Assembly: GCF_004363095.1 (NCBI RefSeq)
Contig: NZ_SNYO01000012.1
Coordinates: 1-64,000 of the forward strand
Length of the DNA: 64,000 nucleotides
Source of the DNA: Actinomycetospora succinea
GTDB taxonomy: Bacteria; Actinomycetota; Actinomycetes; Mycobacteriales; Pseudonocardiaceae
Direction of reading: 5' to 3'
Shown here piece by piece: positions 51,747 through 60,692 of this stretch. Numbering within the stretch: the stretch's first letter is position 1; each line of letters begins with the position of its first letter. Under the pieces are notes generated by a model. It ran no database searches, was not told the origin of the DNA, and saw nothing but the letters and a program-made list of their open reading frames with translations. Made by a program: the position numbers and the translations under genes.

Positions 51747-53119
51747 CGGGACTCCTCCTGGGCGGTGGCGGGGGCGGGCGTGCCACGACGGCTGCGGGGC
51801 AGCACGAGACCGACCTCGGTGCCCTCGCCGGGCGCGGTGCGCAGGCGCACGCGGCCCCCGTGGCGGGTCATGCGGTCGCGGACCGAGCCGGCGAGACCGC
51901 GGCGGTCCTCGGGCACGGCGTCGGGGTCGAACCCGCGGCCGCGGTCGCGCACGAACACCTCGACGACGTCCGGCTCGACCTCCACGTAGACGTCGATCTC
52001 GTCGACGCCGGCGTGCTTGGCGGCGTTGACCATCGCCTCGCGGGCGGCAGCGACGAGCGCGGTGGTGTTCGGGTCGAGCTCGGTGTCGCCGACGACGACC
52101 GGCGCCACGCGGACCCCGTAGTCGTCCTCGACCTCGCCGGCGGCGGTGGCCAGCGCGGCCGCGAGCGTCGCGTCGGTCGAACCCGCGGGGCGTCCGGCGT
52201 CGCCGCCCGGCGGGCCGTAGAGCCACGCGCGCAGCTCGCGCTCCTGGCTGCGGGCGAGCCGGCGCACCTCGCGGCCCGCGACGTCCTCGCCGGCCTGCTT
52301 CTGGATCAGCGCCAGGGTCTGGAGCACCGAGTCGTGCAGGTGCGCGGCGATGTCGGCGCGCTCCTGGCCCCGGATGCGCTCGCGGCGCTCGGTGCCGAGC
52401 TCGCGCACCAGGCGCATCCACCAGGGCACGGTGATGACGACGACCCCGGCGAGCGTCGCGAGGGCGGCGAGGACGCCGAACTGGACCTGCCCGAGGTCGA
52501 CGTTGCCGAGCAGGAACACCGCGATGCCCATGGTGACGAGCAGCGCGCCCGCGAGCAGCCGCAGCAGCCCGAGCCGGCGCCCGACGAGCCAGCGCGCCCG
52601 CCACCCCGTCTCGCCCTCGACGGCGGCGCCGCCGGTGTCGGCCTCGCGCCACACCAGCGCGACACCGATGACCACGACGACCAGCGGCCCGATCACCCAG
52701 CCGGAGAGCTGGCCGCCGAGCCCGGAGAGGATGAACGCGAGCAGCACGCCGAGCGTGGCCAGACCGAGGCCCTGGCGGCGCTCGCGGGGCGGCACGTCGC
52801 GCCGGACGCCGCGCGGCTCGATCGGGCAGAAGAGCCACAGCCCGGCGTAGGCGACGAAGCCCGCGCCCGCGGCCGCGACGAGCAGCACGAACACCAGGCG
52901 CACGCGCAGGACGTCGACGCCGAGGTGGTCGGCCACCCCGCCCGTCACGCCCGCGATCACCGCGCCCTGCCGGCGGCGCCGGATGCGCGGGATCGCCGGG
53001 CCCGGCCGGGTCGGCGGCTCGGTGGGGGTGGGGGCGGGCGTGGGGGCAGGCGTCTCCGCGGTCACCGGCGGGGTGCCGGTGTGCAGGGTCGTCGCCTCGT
53101 CCACGGGAACCATCGTCAC
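51743..53119 (-). CDS. PspC-domain sensor histidine kinase
   Basis: A 458-residue membrane kinase. After a Pro/Thr-rich N-terminus comes a PspC domain (RRQGAVIAGVTGGVADHLGVDVLRVRLVFVLLVAAAGAGFVAYAGLWLFCPIEP, two pieces, about 49-105), then four more helices. The dimerisation/phospho-acceptor motif is ERADIAAHLHDSVLQTLALIQ with the phospho-His. The HATPase domain has REAMVNAAKHAG and DRGRGFD. PspC-kinase fusions in actinobacteria sense envelope state. It pairs with the LuxR regulator and is divergent from another PspC gene at 53267. The ATG 53117-53119 has GACGATGG context rather than a strong ribosome site. Confidence 0.9.
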   Translation of the reverse strand: MTMVPVDEATTLHTGTPPVTAETPAPTPAPTPTEPPTRPGPAIPRIRRRRQGAVIAGVTGGVADHLGVDVLRVRLVFVLLVAAAGAGFVAYAGLWLFCPIEPRGVRRDVPPRERRQGLGLATLGVLLAFILSGLGGQLSGWVIGPLVVVVIGVALVWREADTGGAAVEGETGWRARWLVGRRLGLLRLLAGALLVTMGIAVFLLGNVDLGQVQFGVLAALATLAGVVVITVPWWMRLVRELGTERRERIRGQERADIAAHLHDSVLQTLALIQKQAGEDVAGREVRRLARSQERELRAWLYGPPGGDAGRPAGSTDATLAAALATAAGEVEDDYGVRVAPVVVGDTELDPNTTALVAAAREAMVNAAKHAGVDEIDVYVEVEPDVVEVFVRDRGRGFDPDAVPEDRRGLAGSVRDRMTRHGGRVRLRTAPGEGTEVGLVLPRSRRGTPAPATAQEESR

Positions 53120-53266
53120 ACGTCACCGACCCCCGGTGGGCCCGGTGCGACCCCCGAGGTCCTCGGGGTCGTCTCGGGGGCAGGACCGGGGTCGCTCCCG
53201 GATTCCGGGGGCCGGACGCCCGCGCAGTCTCGGTACCCGGATCGACCGCACCGAGGAGGATGAGGC

Positions 53267-54481
53267 GTGATGAGCAGTCCGGGAGAGGGGTCACGGGCGC
53301 CGGCGGGGGCCGACGTCGGCGCGACCCTGCGCGAGATGTGGGCGACGCGCCCCGCGCGTCTCAAGGAGGACCGCAAGATCGGTGGCGTGTCCGCCGCGAT
53401 CGCGCGGCGCTACGCGATCGACCCGACGCTCGTGCGGGTCGCGTTCGTCGTCACCGCGTTCTACGGCTTCGGCCTGCTCGTCTACCTGGCCGGCATGCTG
53501 GTGCTGCCGCGGGTCGACGCGCAGGGCCGGCGCGAGACGCCGGTCTGGGCGATCGTCGTCGGCACACTGCTGGGGATCGTGGCGGTCGTCGGGGCGTTCT
53601 CCGGCGACCTGGGCACGGTCATCGGGATCGTCACCGTGCTGGCCCTGGTCTACGCGCTGCACCGCAGCCGGGGGCACCTGCGCGACCCGCAGCGCCCGAT
53701 CGTCACCGGTGACACGGCGACCGAGCCCGTGGAGGGCCCGGACGGGACCCTCCGCCCGCCGTCGTGGGACCCGCTGGGCGCCGCGCCGTTCGCGTGGGAC
53801 CTGCCCGAGCCGGCGGCCCCGGTGCCGCCGAAGCCGCCGCGCTCGCGGCTCGCGCCGCTGACCCTCGCCGTCGCGCTGGTCGCGTCCGCGGTCGTCGCGG
53901 GGCTGGGCCTGCTCGGGCTCGTGCCGCTCGGCGTGACGGCCGTGGTCGGCACCGCGCTGGCCGTGGTGGGTGCCGGCCTGGTCGTCGGCGCCTTCCGGAA
54001 CAAGGGCCGCAGTCTCATCGTGGCCGCGGTGCCGCTCGCACTCGTGCTGGTGGCCGCCGCGAACGACGACGGCCGCACCGGCCCGCCGCCCTGGGTCGAC
54101 CAGTTCGACGGGTACCAGCAGACGGACGGCGCCGTCCAGACCCTCGGCGACGCGCAGTGGCGGCCGATGGCGAACGCCGTGGCGCCGGCCTACGAGACGG
54201 CCTACGGCGACGCGCAGCTCGACCTGCGCGACCTCGCGCCCACCCCGCCCGGGGTGCCGCCGGTGCGCACCCAGGTGCAGAGCGGCGCGGGCGACGTCAC
54301 CGTGATCGTGCCCGCGACCGCCGACGTGACGGCGACGTGCGAGTCCGGCGGCGGCGACGCCGACTGCCTCGGGCGCGGCGCCGGCCCCGTGAACGACCTC
54401 GGGCCCGACGGGCCCGGAGGACCCCGGATCGACCTGCAGGCCGTCAGCGGCGGCGGGGACGTGGAGGTGCGCCGTGGATGA
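53267..54481 (+). CDS. PspC-domain membrane protein
   Basis: A 404-residue protein. The N-terminal PspC domain (about 30-90) reads RPARLKEDRKIGGVSAAIARRYAIDPTLVRVAFVV, then FGLLVYLAGMLVLPRVD. Four or five further helices follow to about residue 265, then an exported-looking C-terminal region with DQFDGYQQTDGAVQTLGDAQWRPM and VTATCESGGGDADCLG, where two Cys might form a disulfide. The gene is in an operon with an 88-residue membrane protein (8-bp overlap) and divergent from the PspC kinase. GTG 53267 and ATG 53270 are both possible, after GAGGAGG. A stress-envelope module is likely. Confidence 0.85.
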   Translation: MMSSPGEGSRAPAGADVGATLREMWATRPARLKEDRKIGGVSAAIARRYAIDPTLVRVAFVVTAFYGFGLLVYLAGMLVLPRVDAQGRRETPVWAIVVGTLLGIVAVVGAFSGDLGTVIGIVTVLALVYALHRSRGHLRDPQRPIVTGDTATEPVEGPDGTLRPPSWDPLGAAPFAWDLPEPAAPVPPKPPRSRLAPLTLAVALVASAVVAGLGLLGLVPLGVTAVVGTALAVVGAGLVVGAFRNKGRSLIVAAVPLALVLVAAANDDGRTGPPPWVDQFDGYQQTDGAVQTLGDAQWRPMANAVAPAYETAYGDAQLDLRDLAPTPPGVPPVRTQVQSGAGDVTVIVPATADVTATCESGGGDADCLGRGAGPVNDLGPDGPGGPRIDLQAVSGGGDVEVRRG

Positions 54482-54740
54482 GAAGACTCCTGACCAGCCG
54501 TACACGATCCACCGCGACGTCGACGTCGTCCACGACCAGGACGCCGGCGAGTCCGCGCCGGCCACGCGGCCCGGACCCGACCCGCTCGGTCTCGTCGCCG
54601 GGCTGACCGCGATCGTCATCGCGGTCCTCGCCCTCACCGGCGCGCTGGCGAGCGTCGACCCGCGCTGGGTGCTCGTCATCGGCGCGGTCGGCGTGGGCTC
54701 CGCCGTCCTCTGGATGACCCTGCGCCGCCGTCAGACCTGA
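54474..54740 (+). CDS. small membrane protein in the PspC operon
   Basis: An 88-residue protein: an acidic N-terminal 38 residues (DEKTPDQPYTIHRDVDVVHDQDAGES) and then two hydrophobic helices (GLVAGLTAIVIAVLALTGALASV; WVLVIGAVGVGSAVLWMTL) ending in RRRQT. GTG start lies 8 bp inside the upstream gene. No family recognised. Cotranscribed with the PspC protein, so a partner or accessory of it. Confidence 0.75.
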   Translation: MDEKTPDQPYTIHRDVDVVHDQDAGESAPATRPGPDPLGLVAGLTAIVIAVLALTGALASVDPRWVLVIGAVGVGSAVLWMTLRRRQT

Positions 54741-54754
54741 CCCGGCCCGCAACG

Positions 54755-54801
54755 ACTACTGGCTGGTATCCCTCGCTCAGCGAGGGATACCAGCCAGTAG
54801 T
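54755..54801. terminator. perfect 23-bp palindromic hairpin
   Basis: Two 23-bp arms separated by one base (54778), between convergent genes. The inner part is TCCCTCGCT-C-AGCGAGGGA, the core shared with the hairpins at 170-188 and 22224-22268. Acts as terminator on both strands. Confidence 0.9.
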
Positions 54802-54811
54802 GCGTCTCGGG

Positions 54812-56746
54812 TCAGCTGTGGCAGTGCCCGTTCGACGACGGCGGCACGTCCAGCGTGGGGTTGCGGTCGAAGAACCCGACGGGCATCAGGCGGAAGCCCG
54901 CGTAGTCGACGGGCATGATCGGCCAGTCCTCCGGGCGCGGCACGTGGGTCAGCCCGAAGGTGTGCCACAGGACGACGTCGGCGCCCTGTCCGTCCTCGTC
55001 GAGGGACCGGTCGGCCGCGGTCCACTCCGGCAGGCCGGCGCCGCCCGCGTGCTGGTTGACGAAGTCACCGGCGGGATAGCGCTCGTCGCTGTCGTACGCG
55101 GTGACCCAGAGGTGCCGGGTCGCGAAGGCGGCGCGGCCGGCGACGACGGAGCTCGGGTCGGCGAGCAGCGTCGGGCTCCCCTCGGCCTGCAGCGCGTACC
55201 CGACGGGGCGGCCGTGGCGGTTGGTCGACCCCGGGTTGACCACCTGCCACGTGCGCCCCCGGCCCGGGTCGGCGACGCGCTGGGCGTCGGCCTCGCTGGT
55301 GAGCCGCGTGCGGGACTCGGTGAAGGCGTTGCCCCAGGGGTTGCCCTCCCCCATCGGCAGCGCGACGGCCTCGCACTCCTCGACGGCGTTGCGCGTGCCG
55401 TCGACGGCCATGTCGAGGCGCGCCGAGAACAGGTGCTGGTGGTACGGCAGCCCGAGCCCCGGGGCCACCTGCGTGGCGTACGGGTGCCCCTCGGAGGGAT
55501 AGGCCGAGGTGAACGGGATGCCGGTCAGCTTCGACTCGCACGCGATCGTGCCGTCGAGGTACAGGTACCAGTAGAACCCGTAGTCGTAGTTGCCGATCGT
55601 GGTGAAGAACGAGATCACCATGCGGCGCTGACGGCGGGTCTCCTGCGCGTTCGTGAACAGGTCGAAGTGCTTCCAGAGGACGCCGTAGTCCTCCTCGTGC
55701 AGGCAGATCGCGTTGGTGATCGTGCGCGGCGAGCCGTCGTCGTCGGCCACCACGACGTCCATGTAGGTGATCTCGCCGAGGCAGTCGCAGCCGAGCTCGA
55801 GCGAGTTGGCGTACCGGGCGAACATGTACTCGCCGGCGTCGAAGTAGTTCTGCCAGAACCGGACCGGCGACGGGTCGGCGTAGGGCACCACCATCTCGGC
55901 GATCGATGCCCGGTAGACCACCGGGCGGCCGTGGATGCCGATCTGGTGCAGGGTCAGGCCCTCGCGCTCGTTGAACCCGACGCGCAGGTCCCAGCCCTCC
56001 CAGCGCAGCCGGTTGCCCTCGAGGGTGAAGCTGACGCCCTCGGGCTGGGTGATCTCGATGGGCTTCAGCGTCGTGCGCTGCGGCCCGACCTGCTCGGGGT
56101 CGTCGAAGTTGCCGGGCTCGTCGGGCACCGGCAGCGGCGCGTGGTCGATCACGCGGGTGACCTCGCGGCGGGTCAGGTCGACGTAGGCGACGACACCGTC
56201 CACCGGGTGGGCCCAGGGCGAGTCCTTCTCGTGGTCCTGGCGGAACCCGAGCACCCGCGCCATGCGGTGCCCGGTCTCCTCGGGGTAGTAGGCGCCGGCC
56301 GAGAGCGGCACGGCCCGCACCGTGGCCGGGTCGATGCCGCGGCGGCGCAGCGCGTCGCACCACTCCTGCGAGCCGTTGACGATCTCCTCCATGATCTCGA
56401 ACTCGGAGTCGATGATCGGGAGCTGGCCGCTGGTGGCCGGGTCGAGCTCGACCGCCGAGTCGATCTCGCGGCGGGAGGCGGAGACGACGACGTCGCGCGA
56501 GGGCCCGCCGCTCATGTCGAGCAGCAGGACGCGGAAGCGCCGGTCGACGCGGTCGCCGTCGGCGTGGGCGAGGACCTCGGCCTTGGCGGGCTCCTCGAGG
56601 CCGGCGAAGCAGTAGCGGACGGCGTCGCCGAGCAGCCCGGCGCCGTCGAGGACCTCGCGGACGGCGCGGAACTCCTCGGTGGTGGCCAGGTCGAGCGGGT
56701 GGGTGGCGGCGCCGGTGTCGACGTGCGCGGGGGCAGTGGCGGTCAT
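54812..56746 (-). CDS. copper amine oxidase (primary-amine oxidase)
   Basis: A 644-residue topaquinone enzyme that oxidises primary amines to aldehydes, ammonia and H2O2. The cofactor tyrosine is in NYDYGFYWY (Y387). The catalytic base is the Asp of YFDAGEYMF (D303). Copper ligands are HQHLFSARLDM (two His) and HVPRPEDWPIMP (third His). N2 and N3 domains are present (about 20-220). No signal peptide, so cytoplasmic, as for many actinobacterial amine oxidases such as histamine or phenethylamine oxidase. Followed by no other gene on its strand. The upstream APC permease (45-bp gap) is probably cotranscribed and brings in the amine. Confidence 0.94.
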   Translation of the reverse strand: MTATAPAHVDTGAATHPLDLATTEEFRAVREVLDGAGLLGDAVRYCFAGLEEPAKAEVLAHADGDRVDRRFRVLLLDMSGGPSRDVVVSASRREIDSAVELDPATSGQLPIIDSEFEIMEEIVNGSQEWCDALRRRGIDPATVRAVPLSAGAYYPEETGHRMARVLGFRQDHEKDSPWAHPVDGVVAYVDLTRREVTRVIDHAPLPVPDEPGNFDDPEQVGPQRTTLKPIEITQPEGVSFTLEGNRLRWEGWDLRVGFNEREGLTLHQIGIHGRPVVYRASIAEMVVPYADPSPVRFWQNYFDAGEYMFARYANSLELGCDCLGEITYMDVVVADDDGSPRTITNAICLHEEDYGVLWKHFDLFTNAQETRRQRRMVISFFTTIGNYDYGFYWYLYLDGTIACESKLTGIPFTSAYPSEGHPYATQVAPGLGLPYHQHLFSARLDMAVDGTRNAVEECEAVALPMGEGNPWGNAFTESRTRLTSEADAQRVADPGRGRTWQVVNPGSTNRHGRPVGYALQAEGSPTLLADPSSVVAGRAAFATRHLWVTAYDSDERYPAGDFVNQHAGGAGLPEWTAADRSLDEDGQGADVVLWHTFGLTHVPRPEDWPIMPVDYAGFRLMPVGFFDRNPTLDVPPSSNGHCHS

Positions 56747-56791
56747 GCGGGCGGACCTCCTGTCGTGGGCGGTGTCGGGACGGGTCGCTGG

Positions 56792-58264
56792 CTAGACGTT
56801 CTCGCGCGGCGTGTCCCCGGGGACACCGCCGGGCGCCGCGGGGTCGCCGGACAGTGCGGGCTCCGCCGGCTTCCGCGTGACCGCGACGACGACGCCCGCG
56901 AGGAACACGACGACGAGCACGGCGCCGATCCCGAGGGCGAGCCCGGTGGAGCCGCCGATGAGCGTCGGGAAGTTCCGGATCGTCAGCGCGAGGCAGACGA
57001 GCAGGCCGACGAGGCCCAGCGCCGGCGCGATCCGGGTGTGCCACACGCGCCGGTCGACGCGGCTGCGGGCGAAGAAGGCGAGCACGGCGATGCAGGTCAG
57101 CACCATCAGCAGGAGGATGCCGAGCGTCGCGGTGCCGGCCATCCAGGCGAAGACCTGGGCGACCGGGTCGAGCCCGGCGACGGCGAACACGATCACGAGC
57201 GCCGCCGCGAGGATCGTCTGCGTCAGCGACGCGACGTGCGGCGAGCCGTGGCGGGCGTGGGTGCGGCCCACGGCGCTCGGGAAGGCGCCGTGGCCGCCGA
57301 GGGCGTACCAGTAGCGCGCGGCCACGTTGTGGAACGCCAGGATCGCGGCGAACAGGCTCGTGACCAGCAGGATCGTGACGATGAGCCCGCCGGCCGGGCC
57401 GAGCCAGTTCTCGAACGTCGTGAGCAGGAACGTGGCGGGGTTCGCGCCGGACTCGGCGACGGCGGCCTCGTCGCCCCAGGCGGAGACGATCGCCCAGGTC
57501 GAGATCGCGTAGAAGACGCCGACGATGACGAGCGCGAGGTAGGTGGCCCGCGGGATCGTGCGCTGCGGGTCGCGGGCCTCGTCGCGGAACACCGCGGTGG
57601 CCTCGAAGCCGATGAAGCTCGCGATCGCGAACATGATCGCGATGCCGACCTCGCCGGAGGCCACCTGCACGGGGTCGAACAGGGCCGTCGAGAGACCCTC
57701 CGGGCCACCGCCGCTGGCGAAGACGACGACGTCGAGGACCAGCACGATCGCGATCTCGGCGAGCAGCAGCACGCCGAGCACGCGGCTCGAGAGCTCGATG
57801 TGGCGGTAGCCGAGGACGCCGACGATCGCGACCACCGCGAGCGTCCACACCCACCATGGCACGCTCGGGCCGCCGAGGCTCGCGACGAGCTCGTCGATCG
57901 CCGCGCCGATGTAGCCGTAGACCGCGGCCTGCACCGCGGTGTACGTGGCGAGGGCCAGGAACGCGGCGCCGAGCCCGAAGGGACGGCCCAGGCCGTGGCG
58001 GATGTAGGTGAAGAAGGCGCCGGCGTCGGGGACGTGCGGGCTCATCGCGCAGAACCCCACCGCGAACAGCAGGAGCACGACGGCGCACAGCACGAAGGTC
58101 ATCGGGAACGCGGCGCCGTTCCCGGCGCCGACGCCCAGCGGGATGGTGCCGGCGATGACGGTCAGCGGCGCTGCGGCGGCGATGACCATGAAGACGATCG
58201 AACCCACGCCGAGGGTGCCGGTGAGACGCGATGCCGGCGCGGTGGATTCGGCGGGTGCAGCCAT
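56792..58264 (-). CDS. APC-family permease (amine or amino acid uptake)
   Basis: A 490-residue membrane protein with 12 helices. GSIVFMVIAAAAPLTVIAGTIPLGVGAGNGAA, the N-terminal family motif, is read across helix 1-2. FIGFEATAVFRDEARDPQRTIPRATYL is the conserved helix 6 region, which binds the substrate carboxyl or amine in relatives. The C-terminus is cytoplasmic and Pro-rich. ATG 58262-58264 was chosen, with GGGAG at good spacing; the open frame runs further to a poor start. First gene before the amine oxidase gene, so it likely imports its substrate. Confidence 0.87.
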   Translation of the reverse strand: MAAPAESTAPASRLTGTLGVGSIVFMVIAAAAPLTVIAGTIPLGVGAGNGAAFPMTFVLCAVVLLLFAVGFCAMSPHVPDAGAFFTYIRHGLGRPFGLGAAFLALATYTAVQAAVYGYIGAAIDELVASLGGPSVPWWVWTLAVVAIVGVLGYRHIELSSRVLGVLLLAEIAIVLVLDVVVFASGGGPEGLSTALFDPVQVASGEVGIAIMFAIASFIGFEATAVFRDEARDPQRTIPRATYLALVIVGVFYAISTWAIVSAWGDEAAVAESGANPATFLLTTFENWLGPAGGLIVTILLVTSLFAAILAFHNVAARYWYALGGHGAFPSAVGRTHARHGSPHVASLTQTILAAALVIVFAVAGLDPVAQVFAWMAGTATLGILLLMVLTCIAVLAFFARSRVDRRVWHTRIAPALGLVGLLVCLALTIRNFPTLIGGSTGLALGIGAVLVVVFLAGVVVAVTRKPAEPALSGDPAAPGGVPGDTPRENV

Positions 58265-58413
58265 GGCGACTCCCGGAAAGGAACGGAGGGGGACTCGAAG
58301 AATGTCGCGGGTCACGTTTGCGGAGCCGTTCCGCCCCGGTCAACCCCTCGTTGAGCTGGGCGGGGCAGAATGAGATCCGGACTCTCAGTCCGCCGCGGCA
58401 CCGACCCGGGGAA

Positions 58414-58429
58414 TTCTCCGAACGGAGAA
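58414..58429. promoter_or_regulatory. palindrome TTCTCCGAACGGAGAA
   Basis: A perfect 7-bp dyad with a two-base centre in the 269-bp divergent space between two APC permease genes. Possible operator of the IclR-type regulator encoded at 59955, which belongs to the same cluster. Confidence 0.6.
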
Positions 58430-58450
58430 CGGGACGACCGTTCCGGCGGT

Positions 58451-58484
58451 CGAACGAGAAAACACGGTGTCCGATTCTCGTTCG
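58451..58484. promoter_or_regulatory. inverted repeat CGAACGAGAA-N14-TTCTCGTTCG
   Basis: Perfect 10-bp arms, 21 bp from the palindrome at 58414. The half-site TTCTC is common to both, as expected of two sites for one regulator. Lies about 50 bp upstream of the second permease. Confidence 0.6.
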
Positions 58485-58533
58485 GCATTTCTCGGTCCTT
58501 CGCTCGGCGGCCTCCGGGCTCTACGGTGTCGGC

Positions 58534-59958
58534 GTGACACGGATCCCGGGGCTGCGCTCGCGCTCCCCCGTGGCGGGGCTGGACCGCCGTGCGCTGCGCC
58601 CGCTCGGGGTGTTCGCGCAGTCCGTGGCGACCACCGCCCCGGCCGGCGCGATGGCCTCGACGCCGCTGCTCGTCATCGCCGTCGCGGGCCGCGGGGCGCT
58701 CTGGTCGTTCGCGATCGCGGCGGTGGTCGTCGGCCTCGTCGCCGCGTGCATCACGGCGTTCGCGCGGCGGATGGCGGCCGCCGGCGGCCTGTACAGCTTC
58801 ACCGCCAAGGGCCTCGGTCCCGGCGGCGCGTACGCCTGCGCGGTGGCGATGATCGTGGGCTACGGGGTGCTCGTGGCCGTCGCCCTCGCCGGGGCCTCCT
58901 GGTACGGCGGGGCCCTGGTGGCGCGCCTGGCGTCGGGGTCCGGGGCGGTCGCCGTCGGCGCCGGGGTCGCCCTCGTCGTCCTCCTCGCGGTGACGGTCGC
59001 GGTCTGCGCGATCCGCGGCGTCCGCCTCGCCGGGCGGGTGATGCTGGTGATCGAGGCCGTGTCGATCGGGCTCATCCTGCTGGTGCTCGTCGCGCTCGCC
59101 CTCACGACGACGCCGGGCGCCCCGCCGCCGCTCGGCGTCGGGGGCGGTCTCGGCGGGGTGGCGGTCGGCGTGCTCCCCGCGCTGGCCGCGTTCATCGGGT
59201 TCGACAGCGCCGCGTCGCTGGGCGTGGAGGCCCGGCGGCCCTACGCGTCGGTGCCTCGGGCGATCATCGCGACCGCCACCGTCGCCGCGGTGCTCTACCT
59301 CGTCGCGACCGTGGTGGTCCTCGCCGCGCCCGGGGCCACCGAGGGGGCGACGAGCCCGCCGACCGGCGTGTCCGGCGGCGACATCGGGTGGGCCTCGGTG
59401 CTCATGGACCTCGGCATCGTCGCGTCGTTCGGCGCCTGCGCGCTGGCGGCGCTGAACACGCTGGTCCGCGTGCTGTTCTCCCTGGCCCGCGAAGGCGTGG
59501 CGCCCGCGGTGCTCGGGCGCACCCACCGTCGCCACCTCACGCCGGCGGTGGCCGTCACGGTGACGGTGCCGGTGATCGCCGCGGTGGTCGTCGTGGGCAC
59601 GCTCGCCGGGGTGCCGCCCGCGACGGTGTTCGGCGCGCTGGTGTCGGTGGCGACCCTGGGCTTCCTCGCCGCCTACCTGCTGGTCTGCGTCGCCGCGCCC
59701 CGCTTCCTCGCCCGGATCGGCGAGCTGACCCGCGGGATCGTGGTGGCCTCGGTCCTGGCGTCGGCGGCGCTCGTCGCGATCCTCGTCGTGGTCCTGGTGA
59801 ACGCCGGGACCGGGCTGCTGATCACCGTCGCCGCCCTCGCCGCCCTCGGGCTCGGCGGGTGGTTCGTGCTGCGCCGGCGCCGCGGCGCCGCCCTGCGGGC
59901 CATGGGCGTCTACGACGAGACCACGACCGCCGACGTCCTCGCCGCTGGCCAGCGGTGA
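58534..59958 (+). CDS. APC-family permease (second copy)
   Basis: A 474-residue membrane transporter with about 12 helices. Early segment RPLGVFAQSVATTAPAGAM and the helix 6 region AFIGFDSAASLGVEARRPYASVPRAIIATATVA fit amino acid or amine permeases of the APC superfamily. Further landmarks: ALNTLVRVLFSLAREGVAPAVLGRTHRRHLTP (helix 8-9 region). GTG 58534 begins VTRIPGLRSRSP. Its stop overlaps the start of the IclR-type regulator (GTGA). Together with the amine oxidase and the divergent permease it forms an amine-uptake module. Confidence 0.83.
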   Translation: MTRIPGLRSRSPVAGLDRRALRPLGVFAQSVATTAPAGAMASTPLLVIAVAGRGALWSFAIAAVVVGLVAACITAFARRMAAAGGLYSFTAKGLGPGGAYACAVAMIVGYGVLVAVALAGASWYGGALVARLASGSGAVAVGAGVALVVLLAVTVAVCAIRGVRLAGRVMLVIEAVSIGLILLVLVALALTTTPGAPPPLGVGGGLGGVAVGVLPALAAFIGFDSAASLGVEARRPYASVPRAIIATATVAAVLYLVATVVVLAAPGATEGATSPPTGVSGGDIGWASVLMDLGIVASFGACALAALNTLVRVLFSLAREGVAPAVLGRTHRRHLTPAVAVTVTVPVIAAVVVVGTLAGVPPATVFGALVSVATLGFLAAYLLVCVAAPRFLARIGELTRGIVVASVLASAALVAILVVVLVNAGTGLLITVAALAALGLGGWFVLRRRRGAALRAMGVYDETTTADVLAAGQR

Positions 59959-60683
59959 CCTCGCCGATCAGCGGGCGCCAGCCCCAGGCGGTGCGCAGCG
60001 CGCTGCTGATCCTCGAGGAGGTGGCGGCCGCCGGGGTCGGGATCACCGCGAAGGAGATCTCGGCGGCGCTGCGCATCCCGCCGGCGACGACCTACCGACT
60101 GCTCAACCTGCTCGTCGCCGAGGAGTACCTCGTGCGCCTGCCCGACCTCGGCGGCTTCGCCCTCGGGCGGCGCTCCGCGAACCTCGCCCCGCTGCCCCTG
60201 GCGACGCCGACCGCCGCGCGCACCGTGATGCGCCGCCTGCGCGAGCGCGTGCGGTGGGGCGCGCACCTCGTCGCGTTCGACCGCCACCGGATGCAGTTCC
60301 TCGACCCGGACCCCGACCACCCCCCGACCGACGCCGACGAGCTCTCCCGCCACCCGCACGCGAGCGGTCTCGGGCGCCTCCTGCTCGCCGAGCACGACCT
60401 CCCCGACGGCCCCCTGACCCGCCTGACCCCGCACACGACCGTCGACCGCGACACGCTGCGCGCGGTGCTCGCCGAGGTGCGGGAGAGCGGGTTCGCGCGC
60501 CAGTGCGGGGAGTTCCACGCCGCCCTGGGCTGCCTCGCCGTCGCCATCCGCGCGCCCGGCGACGGTCGCCTCGTCGCGGGCCTCGCGCTCACCGGCCCCG
60601 CCGACCGCGTCGCCGCCCCGAACGCCGAACTGATCGACCTCCTGCGCGACCACGCCGCCGAACTCGCCCCGCTCCTGGCGTAG
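59955..60683 (+). CDS. IclR-family-like transcriptional regulator
   Basis: A 242-residue protein. The N-terminal winged helix is VRSALLILEEVAAAGVGITAKEISAALRIPPATTYRLLNLLVAEEYLVRL. The C-terminal half resembles the IclR effector domain: HPHASGLGRLLLAE, then ESGFARQCGEFHAALGCLAVAIRAPGDGRLVAGLALTGPADRV. GTG start overlaps the permease stop by 4 bp. Likely represses or activates the permease/amine oxidase genes through the palindromes at 58414-58484; inference. The 3' end is 9 bp before repeat R6. Confidence 0.83.
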   Translation: MTSPISGRQPQAVRSALLILEEVAAAGVGITAKEISAALRIPPATTYRLLNLLVAEEYLVRLPDLGGFALGRRSANLAPLPLATPTAARTVMRRLRERVRWGAHLVAFDRHRMQFLDPDPDHPPTDADELSRHPHASGLGRLLLAEHDLPDGPLTRLTPHTTVDRDTLRAVLAEVRESGFARQCGEFHAALGCLAVAIRAPGDGRLVAGLALTGPADRVAAPNAELIDLLRDHAAELAPLLA

Positions 60684-60692
60684 CCGGTCCCG

